This document shows positions 1 through 8,575 of a stretch of DNA of 39,628 bases, piece after piece. This DNA comes from Heyndrickxia sporothermodurans (GTDB taxonomy: Bacteria; Bacillota; Bacilli; Bacillales; Bacillaceae_C): assembly GCF_016785185.1 (NCBI RefSeq), contig NZ_JAEKDY010000021.1; one strand, 5' to 3'. Made by a program: the position numbers and the translations under genes. Below the pieces are notes generated by a model. The model did not search any database. It saw nothing but the letters and a program-made list of their open reading frames with translations, and was not told the origin of the DNA. Positions within the stretch are counted from its first letter, which is position 1; each line of letters starts with the position of its first letter.

Positions 1-166
1 TTTATATGCGTTGTTTGAATGGGGGCTTACTGGTCAACTACCATTATACAAGATTTGGGGAGGTACTTCTTTTTTTATCTCTTAAACCCCTTGATACACA
101 AGGGCTAAGAATTATGAAATTCATTCAGGTATATAAATAAATATAAATCCTTACCGAAGAACGGAC

Positions 167-218
167 GGATATCAAACTTTAGAGCATTTTTATGCTTTAG
201 GGATTGGTATCCTTTTTT
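167..218 (+). terminator. Terminator-like nested hairpin ahead of the late genes
   Basis: An outer stem GGATATC (167-173) pairs with GGTATCC (206-212). It encloses an inner hairpin AGAGCAT-TTTT-ATGCTTT (181-198). A run of T (213-218) follows directly, as in an intrinsic terminator. It lies just before the first gene of the packaging operon, so it could be a terminator that late transcription must read through, or a structured leader. I see no gene in 1-244. Pairings were made by eye and no energy was computed. Confidence 0.5.
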
Positions 219-244
219 ATTTGCTAAAAAAAGGGGATGAGGGG

Positions 245-436
245 ATGAATCCGACGTTAAGGGATCAACTAAAACAATGGGAGAATCGGCATAAAAAGTT
301 AATTAAGGATAATCGCCAGCAGACCATTAGGAGGAAATCTGAACGGTTATCTGAAGACGATATAAAAGACCTAATGGGTATGAATAAGCCTACGTATCGT
401 AGAGGAAAAGGTGGAGCTTGGAGGAATTGGCGATGA
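245..436 (+). CDS. Small basic phage protein of unknown function
   Basis: A 63-residue, highly charged protein rich in Lys, Arg and Glu, with no membrane segment or recognisable domain. I chose the ATG at 245 because an AGGGGATGAGGGG stretch lies just upstream; an in-frame TTG at 221 would add eight residues but has no ribosome binding site. The stop codon overlaps the start of the next gene (ATGA at 433-436), so the two are probably translationally coupled. Its place just before a RinA-like regulator and the small terminase is common for short uncharacterised late-operon proteins of Gram-positive phages. No function can be given. Confidence 0.6.
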   Translation: MNPTLRDQLKQWENRHKKLIKDNRQQTIRRKSERLSEDDIKDLMGMNKPTYRRGKGGAWRNWR

Positions 437-888
437 ATAGAAAAGAAATTGAAAACATTCTAAAAGATTACTCGTGGATGATGAACTCCATAAAAATATT
501 AAGAGATTCCATGAAAGATGCTGGGGAAGGTCTAACTGCACAATATGGCATTGAAGCTACTCTTCCTAAGCCACAAGGCGTAACTAGTGATCCGGTTTAT
601 AAGGAAACTGTTCGCAGGGAAAAGCGCTATTCAAAGATTGCTCAATATGAAAAAAAGGTACAAGTCATTCAGGATCGTATGTATTTAATTAGTGATGAGC
701 GGGAAAATGAAGTGCTTTATTGGTTACTTGAGGGGAAGAGTTATCGTTGGATTGGCATGCATATGGGATTATCCTTTTCGCATATTAAGCGAATTCGTGA
801 CTCAATCGTTGATAAATTGGCTAGTGAAACAAATGGCACAAATGGCACAAATGACACGAAATTGCAAAAACATAAATCCGCTTGTTAA
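433..888 (+). CDS. RinA/sigma-like phage late transcription regulator
   Basis: A 151-residue protein starting at the ATG at 433, behind GGAGG. The C-terminal third (about residues 90-130) reads like a sigma-70 region 4 or HTH segment: an ENEVLYWLLEGKSYRWIG stretch followed by SFSHIKRIRDSIVDKL. This is the layout of RinA/ArpU-type activators of late genes in Gram-positive phages. The N-terminal part is charged and probably helical. The tail carries a short repeat (TNGTNGTND) encoded by tandem aaatggcac units. Its position directly before the terminase genes fits an activator of packaging and structural genes. The family call rests on the HTH pattern and context, not on a search. Confidence 0.6.
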   Translation: MNRKEIENILKDYSWMMNSIKILRDSMKDAGEGLTAQYGIEATLPKPQGVTSDPVYKETVRREKRYSKIAQYEKKVQVIQDRMYLISDERENEVLYWLLEGKSYRWIGMHMGLSFSHIKRIRDSIVDKLASETNGTNGTNDTKLQKHKSAC

Positions 889-947
889 AATGGGAGGGAG
901 GAGTCGGCGCGGTTTATGCTACTCCTCTATTTAAATTATTTACGCTT

Positions 948-968
948 GTGCTCTTCGAGCACTTTTTT
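948..968 (+). terminator. Intrinsic terminator after the regulator gene
   Basis: A perfect 6-bp stem GTGCTC/GAGCAC with loop TTC is followed by six T. It separates the regulator (ending 888) from the small terminase (1111). The rest of 889-1110 holds the strong AGGAGGT ribosome binding site at 1091-1097 and no supported gene. Confidence 0.7.
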
Positions 969-1110
969 AATAGCTTGCTCAACTATACGTGATTGAGGAA
1001 TTAAAGTAAAATATATAAAAAATTATTAGATGAAAAGAGGGATTTTTAAGCACCCATTGTGGCGCTTTTTCTTTTGCCCAAAACAAACATAGGAGGTAGG
1101 TGCCATGTAG

Positions 1111-1872
1111 ATGAATTGGGATCAAATCAGAAAAGAATATGAAACATCTAAAATCACCTTAAAGGCTCTTGCTGAAAAACATGATATAAAAATAGGCACA
1201 TTGAAAAGCAGAAAAAGTCGTGAAGGATGGTCAAGGGATCCTACAAAAAAAGATGCAACCCAAAAAGAAAAGGTTGCAACCCCAGCAAAAAAGATGCAAC
1301 CTAATCAAAAGCAAGTAGAACAAGCAAGACGGAGCGGAAACCCTAATCCAAAGAACCAATTTACAGAACGGAACAGTGCTGCTGTGAAGCATGGATTCTT
1401 TAGTCGATACATTCCACAGGAAACGTTAGAGATAATGGGTATGATCGATAAAGATGATCCAGCTGACTTGATATGGGATCAGATACAGATACAATATGCT
1501 GCCATCATTCGTGCTCAACAAATTATGTTTGTCACTGATAAAAAAGAAATGATTAAGGAACTCAAGAAATCCAAATATGAAGTTTTTCCTAAAGACGATG
1601 ATAAATTCGAGCAGGTTCCTACTGAGGAGGAATACGAATTCCAATTCGCTTGGGATCGTCACGCTACTTTTTTGAATGCACAGTCCAGGGCGATGTCTGA
1701 ACTAAGGTCATTGATTAAGCAATTTAATGATTTAGCCCATGAAGACGATGAGCGCAGGCTGAAACTTGAACAAATGCAATTAAATGTTGATAAAACGAAA
1801 GCGGAAGTCACAAAAATCAGAGAAGAAACCAATATTCCTAGTGTGACGATTGTGGAGGATTTAGATGACTAA
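1111..1872 (+). CDS. terS: Terminase small subunit (PBSX type)
   Basis: A 253-residue DNA-recognition subunit of the packaging motor. The N-terminus (residues 1-45) is a helix-turn-helix segment (WDQIRKEYETSKITLKALAEKHDIK) followed by a basic linker, as in PBSX XtmA-type small terminases. The C-terminus is a long charged helix (about 195-240) that may oligomerise. It overlaps the large terminase by 8 bp. The start is odd: the ATG best placed for the AGGAGGT site is at 1105, but it is followed at once by an in-frame TAG (1108-1110) and then by the ATG at 1111. Translation must begin at 1111, with long spacing, or read through. The family call is from sequence pattern and position. Confidence 0.85.
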   Translation: MNWDQIRKEYETSKITLKALAEKHDIKIGTLKSRKSREGWSRDPTKKDATQKEKVATPAKKMQPNQKQVEQARRSGNPNPKNQFTERNSAAVKHGFFSRYIPQETLEIMGMIDKDDPADLIWDQIQIQYAAIIRAQQIMFVTDKKEMIKELKKSKYEVFPKDDDKFEQVPTEEEYEFQFAWDRHATFLNAQSRAMSELRSLIKQFNDLAHEDDERRLKLEQMQLNVDKTKAEVTKIREETNIPSVTIVEDLDD

Positions 1873-3118
1873 TTCAATCACAATCAATTTAAAAGAAGTT
1901 GTCGGGAAAGGTTATAAAGATATTTGGAACTACAAAGGTCGTTATCTAGCATTAAAAGGTGGTCGGGCAAGTAAGAAAAGTAAAACAATTGCTCTTAGAT
2001 GGATAACGAAACTTATGAAGCATCCAGATGCAAATTTATTGGTTGTTCGTCAAGTTTTTTATACTCATAGGGATTCTACCTTTGCTGATTTAAAGTGGGC
2101 TACACATCGTTTAAAAGTTTCGCATTTATGGCGCTTCAAGACTTCCCCTTTAGAAGCTACTTATAAGCCAACTGGTCAAAAGATTCTTTTTAGAGGTTTA
2201 GATAATCCTTTATCCATTACATCTATTACAGTGGAAAAGGGCTATTTGTGTTGGGCTTGGTTTGAAGAGGCTTATCAAATACGAAGTGAAGAAGATTTTA
2301 ACAAAGTAGATATGTCAATTCGTGGAGATACTGGCGGTTTATTTAAACAAATAGTACTATCTTTCAATCCATGGAATGAAAAACATTGGTTAAAGCCGCG
2401 TTTTTTCGACGTAAAATCATCAAATATTCTTGCGGTCACTACAAATTATTTATGCAATGAATTTTTAGATGACCAGGATAAAGAATTATTTGAATGGATG
2501 AAAGAACATCGACCCCGAAGATATAACGTTGAAGGCTTAGGAGAATGGGGAATTGCAGAGGGCATCATTTTTGATAATTGGAAAGAACTTGATTTCGATT
2601 ATGAAAAAATTTCAAAGCTTTCAATATATGAACCTATTAATGGACTGGATTTTGGGTTTACTAATGATCCAACTGCTTTTATCAATGCTATTGCTAGTAA
2701 AGAAGAGAAGAAAATATATGTTTATGATGAACATTATGAAAAAGGAATGACTAATGATGAAATAGCTAGAATGATTAAGGAAAAAGGATATAGTAAATCG
2801 AAAATTATTGCTGATTCTGCTGAACCGAAAAGTATTGAAGAAATAAAACGCGCCGGAATTAGGAGGATAAAAGAAGCTGTGAAAGGTCCTGATAGTGTAA
2901 GAGCGGGTGTTCAAATGCTTTTGGATTACGAAATAATCGTCCATCCAAGGTGTCAAAATTTCCAAATAGAATTATCTAATTATACGTGGGATTCTGCTAA
3001 GGATGGAACATTACTAAATAAACCAATTGACGATTTTAATCATCTAATCGATGCATTACGTTATGGCATGCAGTCGCTTGGCAAAACGAAAGCAAAAGCC
3101 GTACCATCCCTTTATTAA
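1865..3118 (+). CDS. terL: Terminase large subunit (PBSX/Terminase_3 type)
   Basis: A 417-residue packaging ATPase and nuclease that pumps DNA into the prohead and cuts it. The ATPase domain shows a Walker A-like GGRASKKSKT near residues 32-41 and a Walker B region ending WFEEA near residue 138. The nuclease domain shows GLDFGFTNDPTAF near 259, an IIADSAEP segment and a final DDFNHLIDALRYGM, which carry the expected acidic residues. The P-loop has lysines where glycines are more common, which is seen in this family. Length is normal. GGAGG lies about 10 bases before the ATG, inside the small terminase gene, so the two genes are coupled. Confidence 0.93.
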   Translation: MTNSITINLKEVVGKGYKDIWNYKGRYLALKGGRASKKSKTIALRWITKLMKHPDANLLVVRQVFYTHRDSTFADLKWATHRLKVSHLWRFKTSPLEATYKPTGQKILFRGLDNPLSITSITVEKGYLCWAWFEEAYQIRSEEDFNKVDMSIRGDTGGLFKQIVLSFNPWNEKHWLKPRFFDVKSSNILAVTTNYLCNEFLDDQDKELFEWMKEHRPRRYNVEGLGEWGIAEGIIFDNWKELDFDYEKISKLSIYEPINGLDFGFTNDPTAFINAIASKEEKKIYVYDEHYEKGMTNDEIARMIKEKGYSKSKIIADSAEPKSIEEIKRAGIRRIKEAVKGPDSVRAGVQMLLDYEIIVHPRCQNFQIELSNYTWDSAKDGTLLNKPIDDFNHLIDALRYGMQSLGKTKAKAVPSLY

Positions 3119-3132
3119 AGCGAGGTGAGAAA

Positions 3133-4476
3133 ATGAAACGATCAACAATCCAACTGGAAGTGAAGGGGTCAATTCCCGACATTATTAAACGTGTTATCGA
3201 ATGGCACGCACCTCATCGTAATAAAATGATTGGCTTATTTAAGCGGTATGATGGCGAAGGAATACCAATTCAAAGTCGAGTTATTAAGGACCCTAAAAAG
3301 CCGAATAACAAGCTTGTTCATGATTACCGCGGGTATATCGTCGATCAAGTGGTTGGCTATCTATTTGGAAAACCTATCGGCTATCAAATCGATAAACGCG
3401 ATTATAACGAGTCACAGTTTAAAATGTTTAAGGACAAGCTATCGGACTTCAATGTTTTAAATGCTGTAGATGATCTCGACGGCGAACTTGGAAAACTTAT
3501 GAGTATTTGTGGTTATGCTTCCCGCCTGTTGTATGTAGACACAGATGGTAATGAGAGAATCATGAATATCTTTCCGTGGGAATCCGTATTTATAGAAAAT
3601 AAAGGTGTTGTCACTCATGCGATTCGTTATTACCACGTGAAAGACAGTGAAAATAATAAAATTACAAAGGTCGAATGGTATGACGATACCAATATTACTT
3701 ATTATACCGAGGTAGATGGAGTTTTTACTTTAGATCCATCCGAACCACCTGCGGAACATTTATTTAAATATGTACCACTAATCCTTTTTCCCAACAACGA
3801 TGAAGAAAAAGGTGACTTTGAAAAGGTTGAGACCTTAATCGATGCATACGACAAAAATAGAAGTGATGCTACCAATGAGATTGAAACTTTCGCAAATGCT
3901 TATATGAAATTTAAAGGTGTAACTGTTGAGGAAGAAGATATTGATAAAGCGAAACAAACGGGAGCATTTGAGGTTGAAGATCCAGATGGTGATATTGATT
4001 TTATCACCAAAAATATCAATGACACGTTTGTAGAGAACACAAAGAAAAGCTTAAATGAAGATATCCATAAATTTTCTTCCAGTGTTGATATGACAGATGA
4101 GAAGTTTAGTGGTAGCTCTCAATCTGGTGAAAGTCGAAAATGGAAAATGCTTTCCCTTGAAAACAAAGCTGGGAAGAAAGCATTGAAATTTAGCAAAGGA
4201 CTTCGTCAACAATTTAAAGTATTGTGCAGCGCATGGGAAAAGAAAAACATACCTCTAAATTATCTTCATATCTTTTGGGAGTTTAAGAGAAATATCCCTA
4301 TCGATTTGTTATACATCGGTGATTATGCACAAAAAATGAAAGGTATTCATTCTGATCGCACGTTACTTTCGCAAATTCCATATATCGATGATGTTGATTA
4401 TGAATTGGATTTGATGGAGTTGGAGAAGGGCGAAATGATAGATTTGGATAAAGTTGAAGAGGGAGAGGAAGAATAA
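3133..4476 (+). CDS. Portal protein (SPP1 gp6 type)
   Basis: A 447-residue portal that forms the dodecameric ring through which DNA enters and leaves the capsid and to which the neck attaches. The order after the large terminase, the length and the text pattern are those of SPP1 gp6-like portals. Typical segments are an early KPNNKLVHDYRGYIVDQVVGY, a central DAYDKNRSDATNEIETFANAY and a GSSQSGESRKWKMLSLENKA region near residue 330. The C-terminus is acidic. The gene starts 14 bases after the large terminase, behind GCGAGGTGAG, and its stop overlaps the next ATG (TAATG). Confidence 0.9.
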   Translation: MKRSTIQLEVKGSIPDIIKRVIEWHAPHRNKMIGLFKRYDGEGIPIQSRVIKDPKKPNNKLVHDYRGYIVDQVVGYLFGKPIGYQIDKRDYNESQFKMFKDKLSDFNVLNAVDDLDGELGKLMSICGYASRLLYVDTDGNERIMNIFPWESVFIENKGVVTHAIRYYHVKDSENNKITKVEWYDDTNITYYTEVDGVFTLDPSEPPAEHLFKYVPLILFPNNDEEKGDFEKVETLIDAYDKNRSDATNEIETFANAYMKFKGVTVEEEDIDKAKQTGAFEVEDPDGDIDFITKNINDTFVENTKKSLNEDIHKFSSSVDMTDEKFSGSSQSGESRKWKMLSLENKAGKKALKFSKGLRQQFKVLCSAWEKKNIPLNYLHIFWEFKRNIPIDLLYIGDYAQKMKGIHSDRTLLSQIPYIDDVDYELDLMELEKGEMIDLDKVEEGEEE

Positions 4477-4628
4477 TGAAAAATGAAAAGATGCTAACTG
4501 TTGCCATCGAAATGCTTCGGGAATTAAATCCTGAAGAATTTGAAACAGTACAGATCGATAACACGAAATATGATGATGGTTCTATTGGCTTTACAGTATG
4601 CGTAACATTCCCAGCTACAAAAGATTGA
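4476..4628 (+). CDS. Small protein after portal, unknown function
   Basis: A 50-residue open frame that begins MKNEKMLTVAIEMLRELNPEE and ends FPATKD. Its ATG overlaps the portal stop (TAATG at 4474-4478), with a purine-rich GAGGGAGAGGAAG site upstream, so it is likely translated by coupling. It has no membrane segment and no domain I recognise. It is followed closely by a terminator-like hairpin. Coding is supported by the ribosome binding site, the overlap and a sensible acidic composition; function is unknown. Confidence 0.6.
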   Translation: MKNEKMLTVAIEMLRELNPEEFETVQIDNTKYDDGSIGFTVCVTFPATKD

Positions 4629-4632
4629 GAAT

Positions 4633-4657
4633 AGCAACTCGAGTGAGGGGCTTTTTT
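4633..4657 (+). terminator. Possible weak terminator before the scaffold gene
   Basis: AGC (4633-4635) and CTC (4638-4640) pair with GAG (4645-4647) and GCT (4650-4652) around a GAGT loop. Two mismatched bases lie in the middle of each arm, and a T run follows. The broken stem makes this weak. The remaining bases to 4768 carry the GGAGG ribosome binding site for the scaffold gene and no other feature I can support. Confidence 0.4.
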
Positions 4658-4768
4658 ATTGCCTTTTTTATCGTTTCTAGGCATTAAAGAGGTAAACGAA
4701 TATAAAACCATTTGAACTCTGTTCAGGGGCTAAATTAAGCAACTACGGAGGGCAAGGAGGAAATAAAA

Positions 4769-5509
4769 ATGCCTATTAATCAAATCACAAATACACCTAA
4801 GTTTTTTACACCAAAATCACCATTACGTTTAGATATTCAATTTTTTTCAGATGGAGGACAAGGAGGAAATGGGGGCGGGGGAACACCACCACCAGCTGAA
4901 CCACCGGCAGGAGGAGGCAATCCAACACCACCAGCGAATCCGGAACCACCAAAGCTTACATTGGATCTTGTGCAATCTTTTGTAAATGACAACGAAGATG
5001 CAAAGAAATGGCTGCAATCATTAACGGACACAAGGGTTACTGATGCAATTAAAACCTATGAAACTAAAACTCTCCCTAAAAAGCTTGAGGAAGAGATCGC
5101 TAAACGTTACCCAGCTGAGACAGAAGAGCAAAAGCAATTACGTGAACTTAAACAACAGTTTGAAAGATTGGAAACCGAGAAACAACGTGAAACATTGCGT
5201 AATAAGGCTTTGTCTGTTGCTACGGAAAAGCAACTACCTACTAAGTTGGTAGATTTCTTTGTTGGTCAAGACGAAGAGTCGACGCTTAAAAACTTAGGAA
5301 CATTTGAAGAAATCTTTTCTGCAGCTGTTCAACAAGCGGTGGAAGGGAAATTCAAAGCGGGTGGCCGTGAACCACAACCTTCAGGACTAAGTACCGGTAT
5401 TGATGCACAAATAGAAGAAGCAAAAAAGCGAGCAATGGAAACCGGTAGGCAAGAAGATCGTGTAGCCTATGCAGCTTTAAAAATGAAAAAAGAAACACAG
5501 GGAAAATAA
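4769..5509 (+). CDS. Capsid scaffolding protein (DUF4355-like)
   Basis: A 246-residue protein between portal and major capsid, where siphovirus and myovirus scaffolds lie. It opens with a hydrophilic start and LDIQFFSDGG, followed by a Gly/Pro-rich low-complexity stretch (about residues 29-65). A long charged helical region (about 100-150, predicted coiled coil) and an RQEDRVAYAALKMKK-like tail complete it. This is the pattern of DUF4355 scaffold proteins, which guide capsid assembly and are then lost. Tandem GGAGG sites precede the ATG. The Pro/Gly stretch is visibly richer in G+C than the surrounding gene. Confidence 0.8.
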   Translation: MPINQITNTPKFFTPKSPLRLDIQFFSDGGQGGNGGGGTPPPAEPPAGGGNPTPPANPEPPKLTLDLVQSFVNDNEDAKKWLQSLTDTRVTDAIKTYETKTLPKKLEEEIAKRYPAETEEQKQLRELKQQFERLETEKQRETLRNKALSVATEKQLPTKLVDFFVGQDEESTLKNLGTFEEIFSAAVQQAVEGKFKAGGREPQPSGLSTGIDAQIEEAKKRAMETGRQEDRVAYAALKMKKETQGK

Positions 5510-5523
5510 GGAGGAATTTTTAA

Positions 5524-6612
5524 ATGACAATTTATACAGTGGATATGATTGGAAAAAAGTTTTCGATTGTGGACGAGCTATTATTATTGAATCCGCATCA
5601 AACACCTTTAGTGTCTCGCTTAGGTTTTGCGGATGCTGTAACAAATACTACTCACGAATGGTTTGAAGATGAAATGTTTTCATATGAATCAACTGCTGTT
5701 GGTGAATTTGCAGTAACTGATTCAAAAATCAAAGTTGCAGATGTTGAACCATTCCGTCCAGAGCAAGTAGTACGTAATGGTGATGAGTTAATGCTCGTTT
5801 CTTCAGTAAATGGAGCAACTAAAGAAATAACCGTTATTCGTGGACATGCTTCCACAACAGCTGAGCCAATTACGAGCGGCAGTAAAATTGAAGTTATGTT
5901 CGTTGAAGGTCAAGAAGGTAGGGATGCTCGTCAAGCACGTTATAAAAAGCGTGTGAAAAAGTCCAATCTCACTCAGATATTTGACGACACAATCGAAGTA
6001 ACAGGGACAGCCCAATCGGTGACTCAATTTGGTATTTCCGATATCTATGAAAATGAAAAACAAAAAAAACAAGTGGAGTTAGCACTACAACTCGAAAAAG
6101 CAATTATTAACGGTATTTCTTATGAGGATGGAGATAAACGTTTAATGCGAGGTATCCGAGACTTTATCACTACCAATGTAACAAATGCGGACAGCGGAGA
6201 GCTAAGCATCGATATGATAAATGACCTTGCTCAGCAACAGTATGAAAAAGGTGCATTTAACGATGGTGGTCATTTTGCCATCCAGGTTGGCGCTAAGCAA
6301 AAACGTAAATTATCCAAGTTGGATGACAATAAAATTATTGTACAAAGAGCAGATGGTACTCGTGGATCCGCAGTTGATCGAATTGTAACAGATTTTGGAG
6401 AGTTTGATATTGTCTTAAACAACAACTTACGTCCGGATGAATTATTAATTGTGGATGACAACCGAATTAAAATTCGTCCATTGAAAGAACGTGAATTTTT
6501 CCATAAATATCTTGGTGATAAAGGGGATTATGTCACAGGGATGCTAGTTGGCGAATATACTCTTGAGTTTAAACAAGAAGCAGCTCATGGCAGAATTTAT
6601 AATTTGGCGTAA
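5524..6612 (+). CDS. Major capsid protein (SU10/DUF5309 type)
   Basis: A 362-residue shell protein. It follows the scaffold gene by 14 bases, with GGAGG at 5511-5515. Recognisable pattern: an N-terminal LLLNPHQTPLVSRLG, a beta-rich segment with EVMFVEGQEGRDARQARYK near residue 127, FDDTIEVTGTAQSV near 155, and a C-terminal RPDELLIVDDNRIKIRPLKEREF. These match SU10-type major capsid proteins, which adopt the HK97 fold. Length and gene order are as expected. Confidence 0.87.
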   Translation: MTIYTVDMIGKKFSIVDELLLLNPHQTPLVSRLGFADAVTNTTHEWFEDEMFSYESTAVGEFAVTDSKIKVADVEPFRPEQVVRNGDELMLVSSVNGATKEITVIRGHASTTAEPITSGSKIEVMFVEGQEGRDARQARYKKRVKKSNLTQIFDDTIEVTGTAQSVTQFGISDIYENEKQKKQVELALQLEKAIINGISYEDGDKRLMRGIRDFITTNVTNADSGELSIDMINDLAQQQYEKGAFNDGGHFAIQVGAKQKRKLSKLDDNKIIVQRADGTRGSAVDRIVTDFGEFDIVLNNNLRPDELLIVDDNRIKIRPLKEREFFHKYLGDKGDYVTGMLVGEYTLEFKQEAAHGRIYNLA

Positions 6613-6628
6613 GGGTATAGTCCTTACG
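6608..6628 (+). promoter_or_regulatory. Hairpin at the end of the capsid gene
   Basis: A perfect 7-bp stem CGTAAGG/CCTTACG with a 7-base loop overlaps the capsid stop codon. No T run follows, so it is not a standard terminator. It may stabilise the abundant capsid mRNA or limit read-through into the genes that follow. Function is inferred only from position. Confidence 0.4.
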
Positions 6629-6648
6629 ACTAATAGGGAGGGAAACAA

Positions 6649-6819
6649 ATGAAGTTTAAGTGTGAAAAATATCCTGAATTAGGTTTTTATGTCGATGGTG
6701 AACGCAAAAAATTCGTAAATGGTCTTTATGTAGCGGATACGAAGAAAGAACAAAGTATTTTGAGTAAGATTAAAGGAGTAGTAAAGGTTTCAGAAAAAGA
6801 AACTCCTGATTCTAAATGA
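6649..6819 (+). CDS. Small head-region protein, unknown function
   Basis: A 56-residue frame (MKFKCEKYPELGFYVDGERK at the start, KETPDSK at the end) with a good GGGAGG site. Its stop overlaps the next start (ATGA at 6816-6819). Short basic proteins of this type often follow the major capsid gene in Gram-positive phages. No membrane segment or known motif is seen. Coding is supported by ribosome binding site, spacing and overlap. Confidence 0.65.
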   Translation: MKFKCEKYPELGFYVDGERKKFVNGLYVADTKKEQSILSKIKGVVKVSEKETPDSK

Positions 6820-7772
6820 GCAATCTGAATAAATCAAATGAAATGATTGAAAAAGAAGTCGATAAAAAAGTTGACGAAGGAGAGCGGAAGGTTCTTAAAC
6901 AATATGCTCTCCTTTTAAATGATATCAGACGAACTTTAGCGTCCGTATATGAAAAGTTTGAACAAAATGGCTCCCTTACTTTTTCAGAAATGGCGAAATA
7001 CAATCGATTACAAGCCTTAACAAAGCAGATTAATCACCTGTTGAATACCCATTATAAGAATATCAAAGATGTTGTCTATGACGTTTTGGGCGAATCCTAT
7101 CTGGATGGGTACTATATTACTGCATGGGCTGTTGAAACCGATACGCTAAGTAAACTGTCCTATTCCAGCGTTTCAAAAGAAACTATAAATGCTATGATTG
7201 AAAATCCAATTTCAGGTCTGACTTTATCCGAAAGGCTCGAAAAGCATCGTGTAGATATCATTTATAAAATAAAGCAAGAAGTCACTCAAGGTCTTATCAA
7301 AGGTGAAACCTATGGAACAATGGCCAATCGAGTAAAAGATGCTTTAGAAGGTGATGTAACAAAAGCGGTGAGAGTGGTTCGTACTGAATCTCATCGATCT
7401 GTTGAAGCCGGTAAGCACGATTCGGCGGAACATGCCCAAAAGAATGGTGTCATCATGTCAAAAGAATGGAATTCCATGCAAGATGAACGTGTTCGCCCAG
7501 GAAGAGGGATTGGTAAGAAATCTTCCAGAACTGGTGCCAATCATCGAATGTTAGATGGGATAACTATTCCTATTGATCAGAATTTTAAAGGGAAACTTGG
7601 CAGCGGTCCTGCACCGGGTCAGCTTGGTCATGCTGGTGAAGATATTAATTGTAGGTGTTTTCTCACTTATACTGTGGAATCCATTAAGAAACCGAATGCT
7701 AAAGAGCTTGAAAATATGGCATTTGAAACGTGGAAAAAGGAACGACTGAAATCCTCTAGTGAGGTGAAATAA
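6816..7772 (+). CDS. Minor head protein (SPP1 gp7/Mu F type)
   Basis: A 318-residue head morphogenesis protein. The N-terminal half is helical and charged. The C-terminal part carries the Mu F-like pattern: VRVVRTESHRSVEAGKHDSA near residue 188, KEWNSMQDERVRP near 218, NHRMLDG, and the final HAGEDINCRCFLTY with its conserved NCRC. In SPP1 the homologue binds the portal and is packaged in the procapsid. Here it lies after, not before, the capsid gene. It starts inside the stop of the 56-residue gene. Confidence 0.85.
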   Translation: MSNLNKSNEMIEKEVDKKVDEGERKVLKQYALLLNDIRRTLASVYEKFEQNGSLTFSEMAKYNRLQALTKQINHLLNTHYKNIKDVVYDVLGESYLDGYYITAWAVETDTLSKLSYSSVSKETINAMIENPISGLTLSERLEKHRVDIIYKIKQEVTQGLIKGETYGTMANRVKDALEGDVTKAVRVVRTESHRSVEAGKHDSAEHAQKNGVIMSKEWNSMQDERVRPGRGIGKKSSRTGANHRMLDGITIPIDQNFKGKLGSGPAPGQLGHAGEDINCRCFLTYTVESIKKPNAKELENMAFETWKKERLKSSSEVK

Positions 7773-8072
7773 ATGAATTTACAAGAATTAAAAATTCGAT
7801 TAAAAATTAATGATTCTTCCCAGGACGAAAAATTAGAAGTTGATCTTGAGGATGCGATTTCCTATGTGCAAGAGTATTGCCACAATGATTTCAAAGAGGG
7901 ATTTCCATCAACGGTTAAGCGGGCTATAGCATTGATTGTTAAATCGATGAACGAAAATAGTAACGTTTCTAGCCAATCGCTCGGTGATATGTCTAAAAGC
8001 TTTTTTGAAGGAGCCACAATGAAAGAAGCCCACTGTTACTTAAAATCGTATCGAAAGGCGAGATTTTTATGA
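7773..8072 (+). CDS. Head-tail connector (gp6-like)
   Basis: A 99-residue helical protein. The pattern KIRLKINDSSQDEKLEVDLEDAISYVQEYC with a later VKRAIALIVKSM is that of small gp6/gp15-like connector proteins, which sit under the portal and complete the neck. It follows the minor head gene directly, with GTGAGGTG upstream, and overlaps the next gene by 4 bp. Family membership is judged by pattern, size and position. Confidence 0.7.
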   Translation: MNLQELKIRLKINDSSQDEKLEVDLEDAISYVQEYCHNDFKEGFPSTVKRAIALIVKSMNENSNVSSQSLGDMSKSFFEGATMKEAHCYLKSYRKARFL

Positions 8073-8575
8073 AGGTAACGATTAAGGATACGAATAATAT
8101 TCCAGCAATAAAAAAGCAATTAAAGCAATTAGAAAAGAGCTCACTTAAAGTTGGTGTGTTCGGTGATTTTGCTGACGAAATCGTTACAATTGCAAGGGTA
8201 CATGAGTATGGATGCGATATTTCTGTTACACCTAAAATGAGAAAATGGTTTGCTGCCAATGGCTACCCTTTAAAAGCAAGTACAACTGTTATCCATATAC
8301 CAGAACGCTCCTTTATCAGAAGTGGTCATGATGAAAATATCGATAAGATAGTCGGGAAAATAGAAGGATTTATTCCTGATTTATTTGAGAATGAAGTTAA
8401 TATTGATGTTTTTATGGATCAAATCGGTATGGAGTTTGCTAATCTGATACAAAAGAAACTTAGAGCAATTACAAATCCTCCTAATAGTGCCATGACTATC
8501 GAAAGAAAAGGTTCATCCAATCCGTTGATGGATAGTGGACGATTAGTACAATCCATTACACATAGGGTGGAATAA
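8069..8575 (+). CDS. Neck/tail-completion protein (HK97 gp10-like)
   Basis: A 168-residue protein. The N-terminal SSLKVGVFGDFADEIVTIARVHEYGCDI and the later IPERSFIRSGHDENID resemble virion-morphogenesis or HK97 gp10-type proteins, where the 'HEYG' and 'PERSFIR' blocks recur. These proteins join the head to the tail. It starts in an ATGA overlap with the connector gene and ends directly at the next ATG. Moderate confidence in the family, high in being a structural gene. Confidence 0.7.
   Translation: MKVTIKDTNNIPAIKKQLKQLEKSSLKVGVFGDFADEIVTIARVHEYGCDISVTPKMRKWFAANGYPLKASTTVIHIPERSFIRSGHDENIDKIVGKIEGFIPDLFENEVNIDVFMDQIGMEFANLIQKKLRAITNPPNSAMTIERKGSSNPLMDSGRLVQSITHRVE

Noticed and set aside
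940..1015. Minus-strand frame ending IPQSRIVEQAIKKVLEEHKRK
   Set aside because: It looks protein-like but is only about 25 codons, has no start with a ribosome binding site and overlaps the terminator at 948-968; at most a relic.
4298..4711. 137-codon minus-strand frame over the portal end
   Set aside because: It is antisense to the portal and the coupled 50-residue gene and lacks a ribosome binding site.
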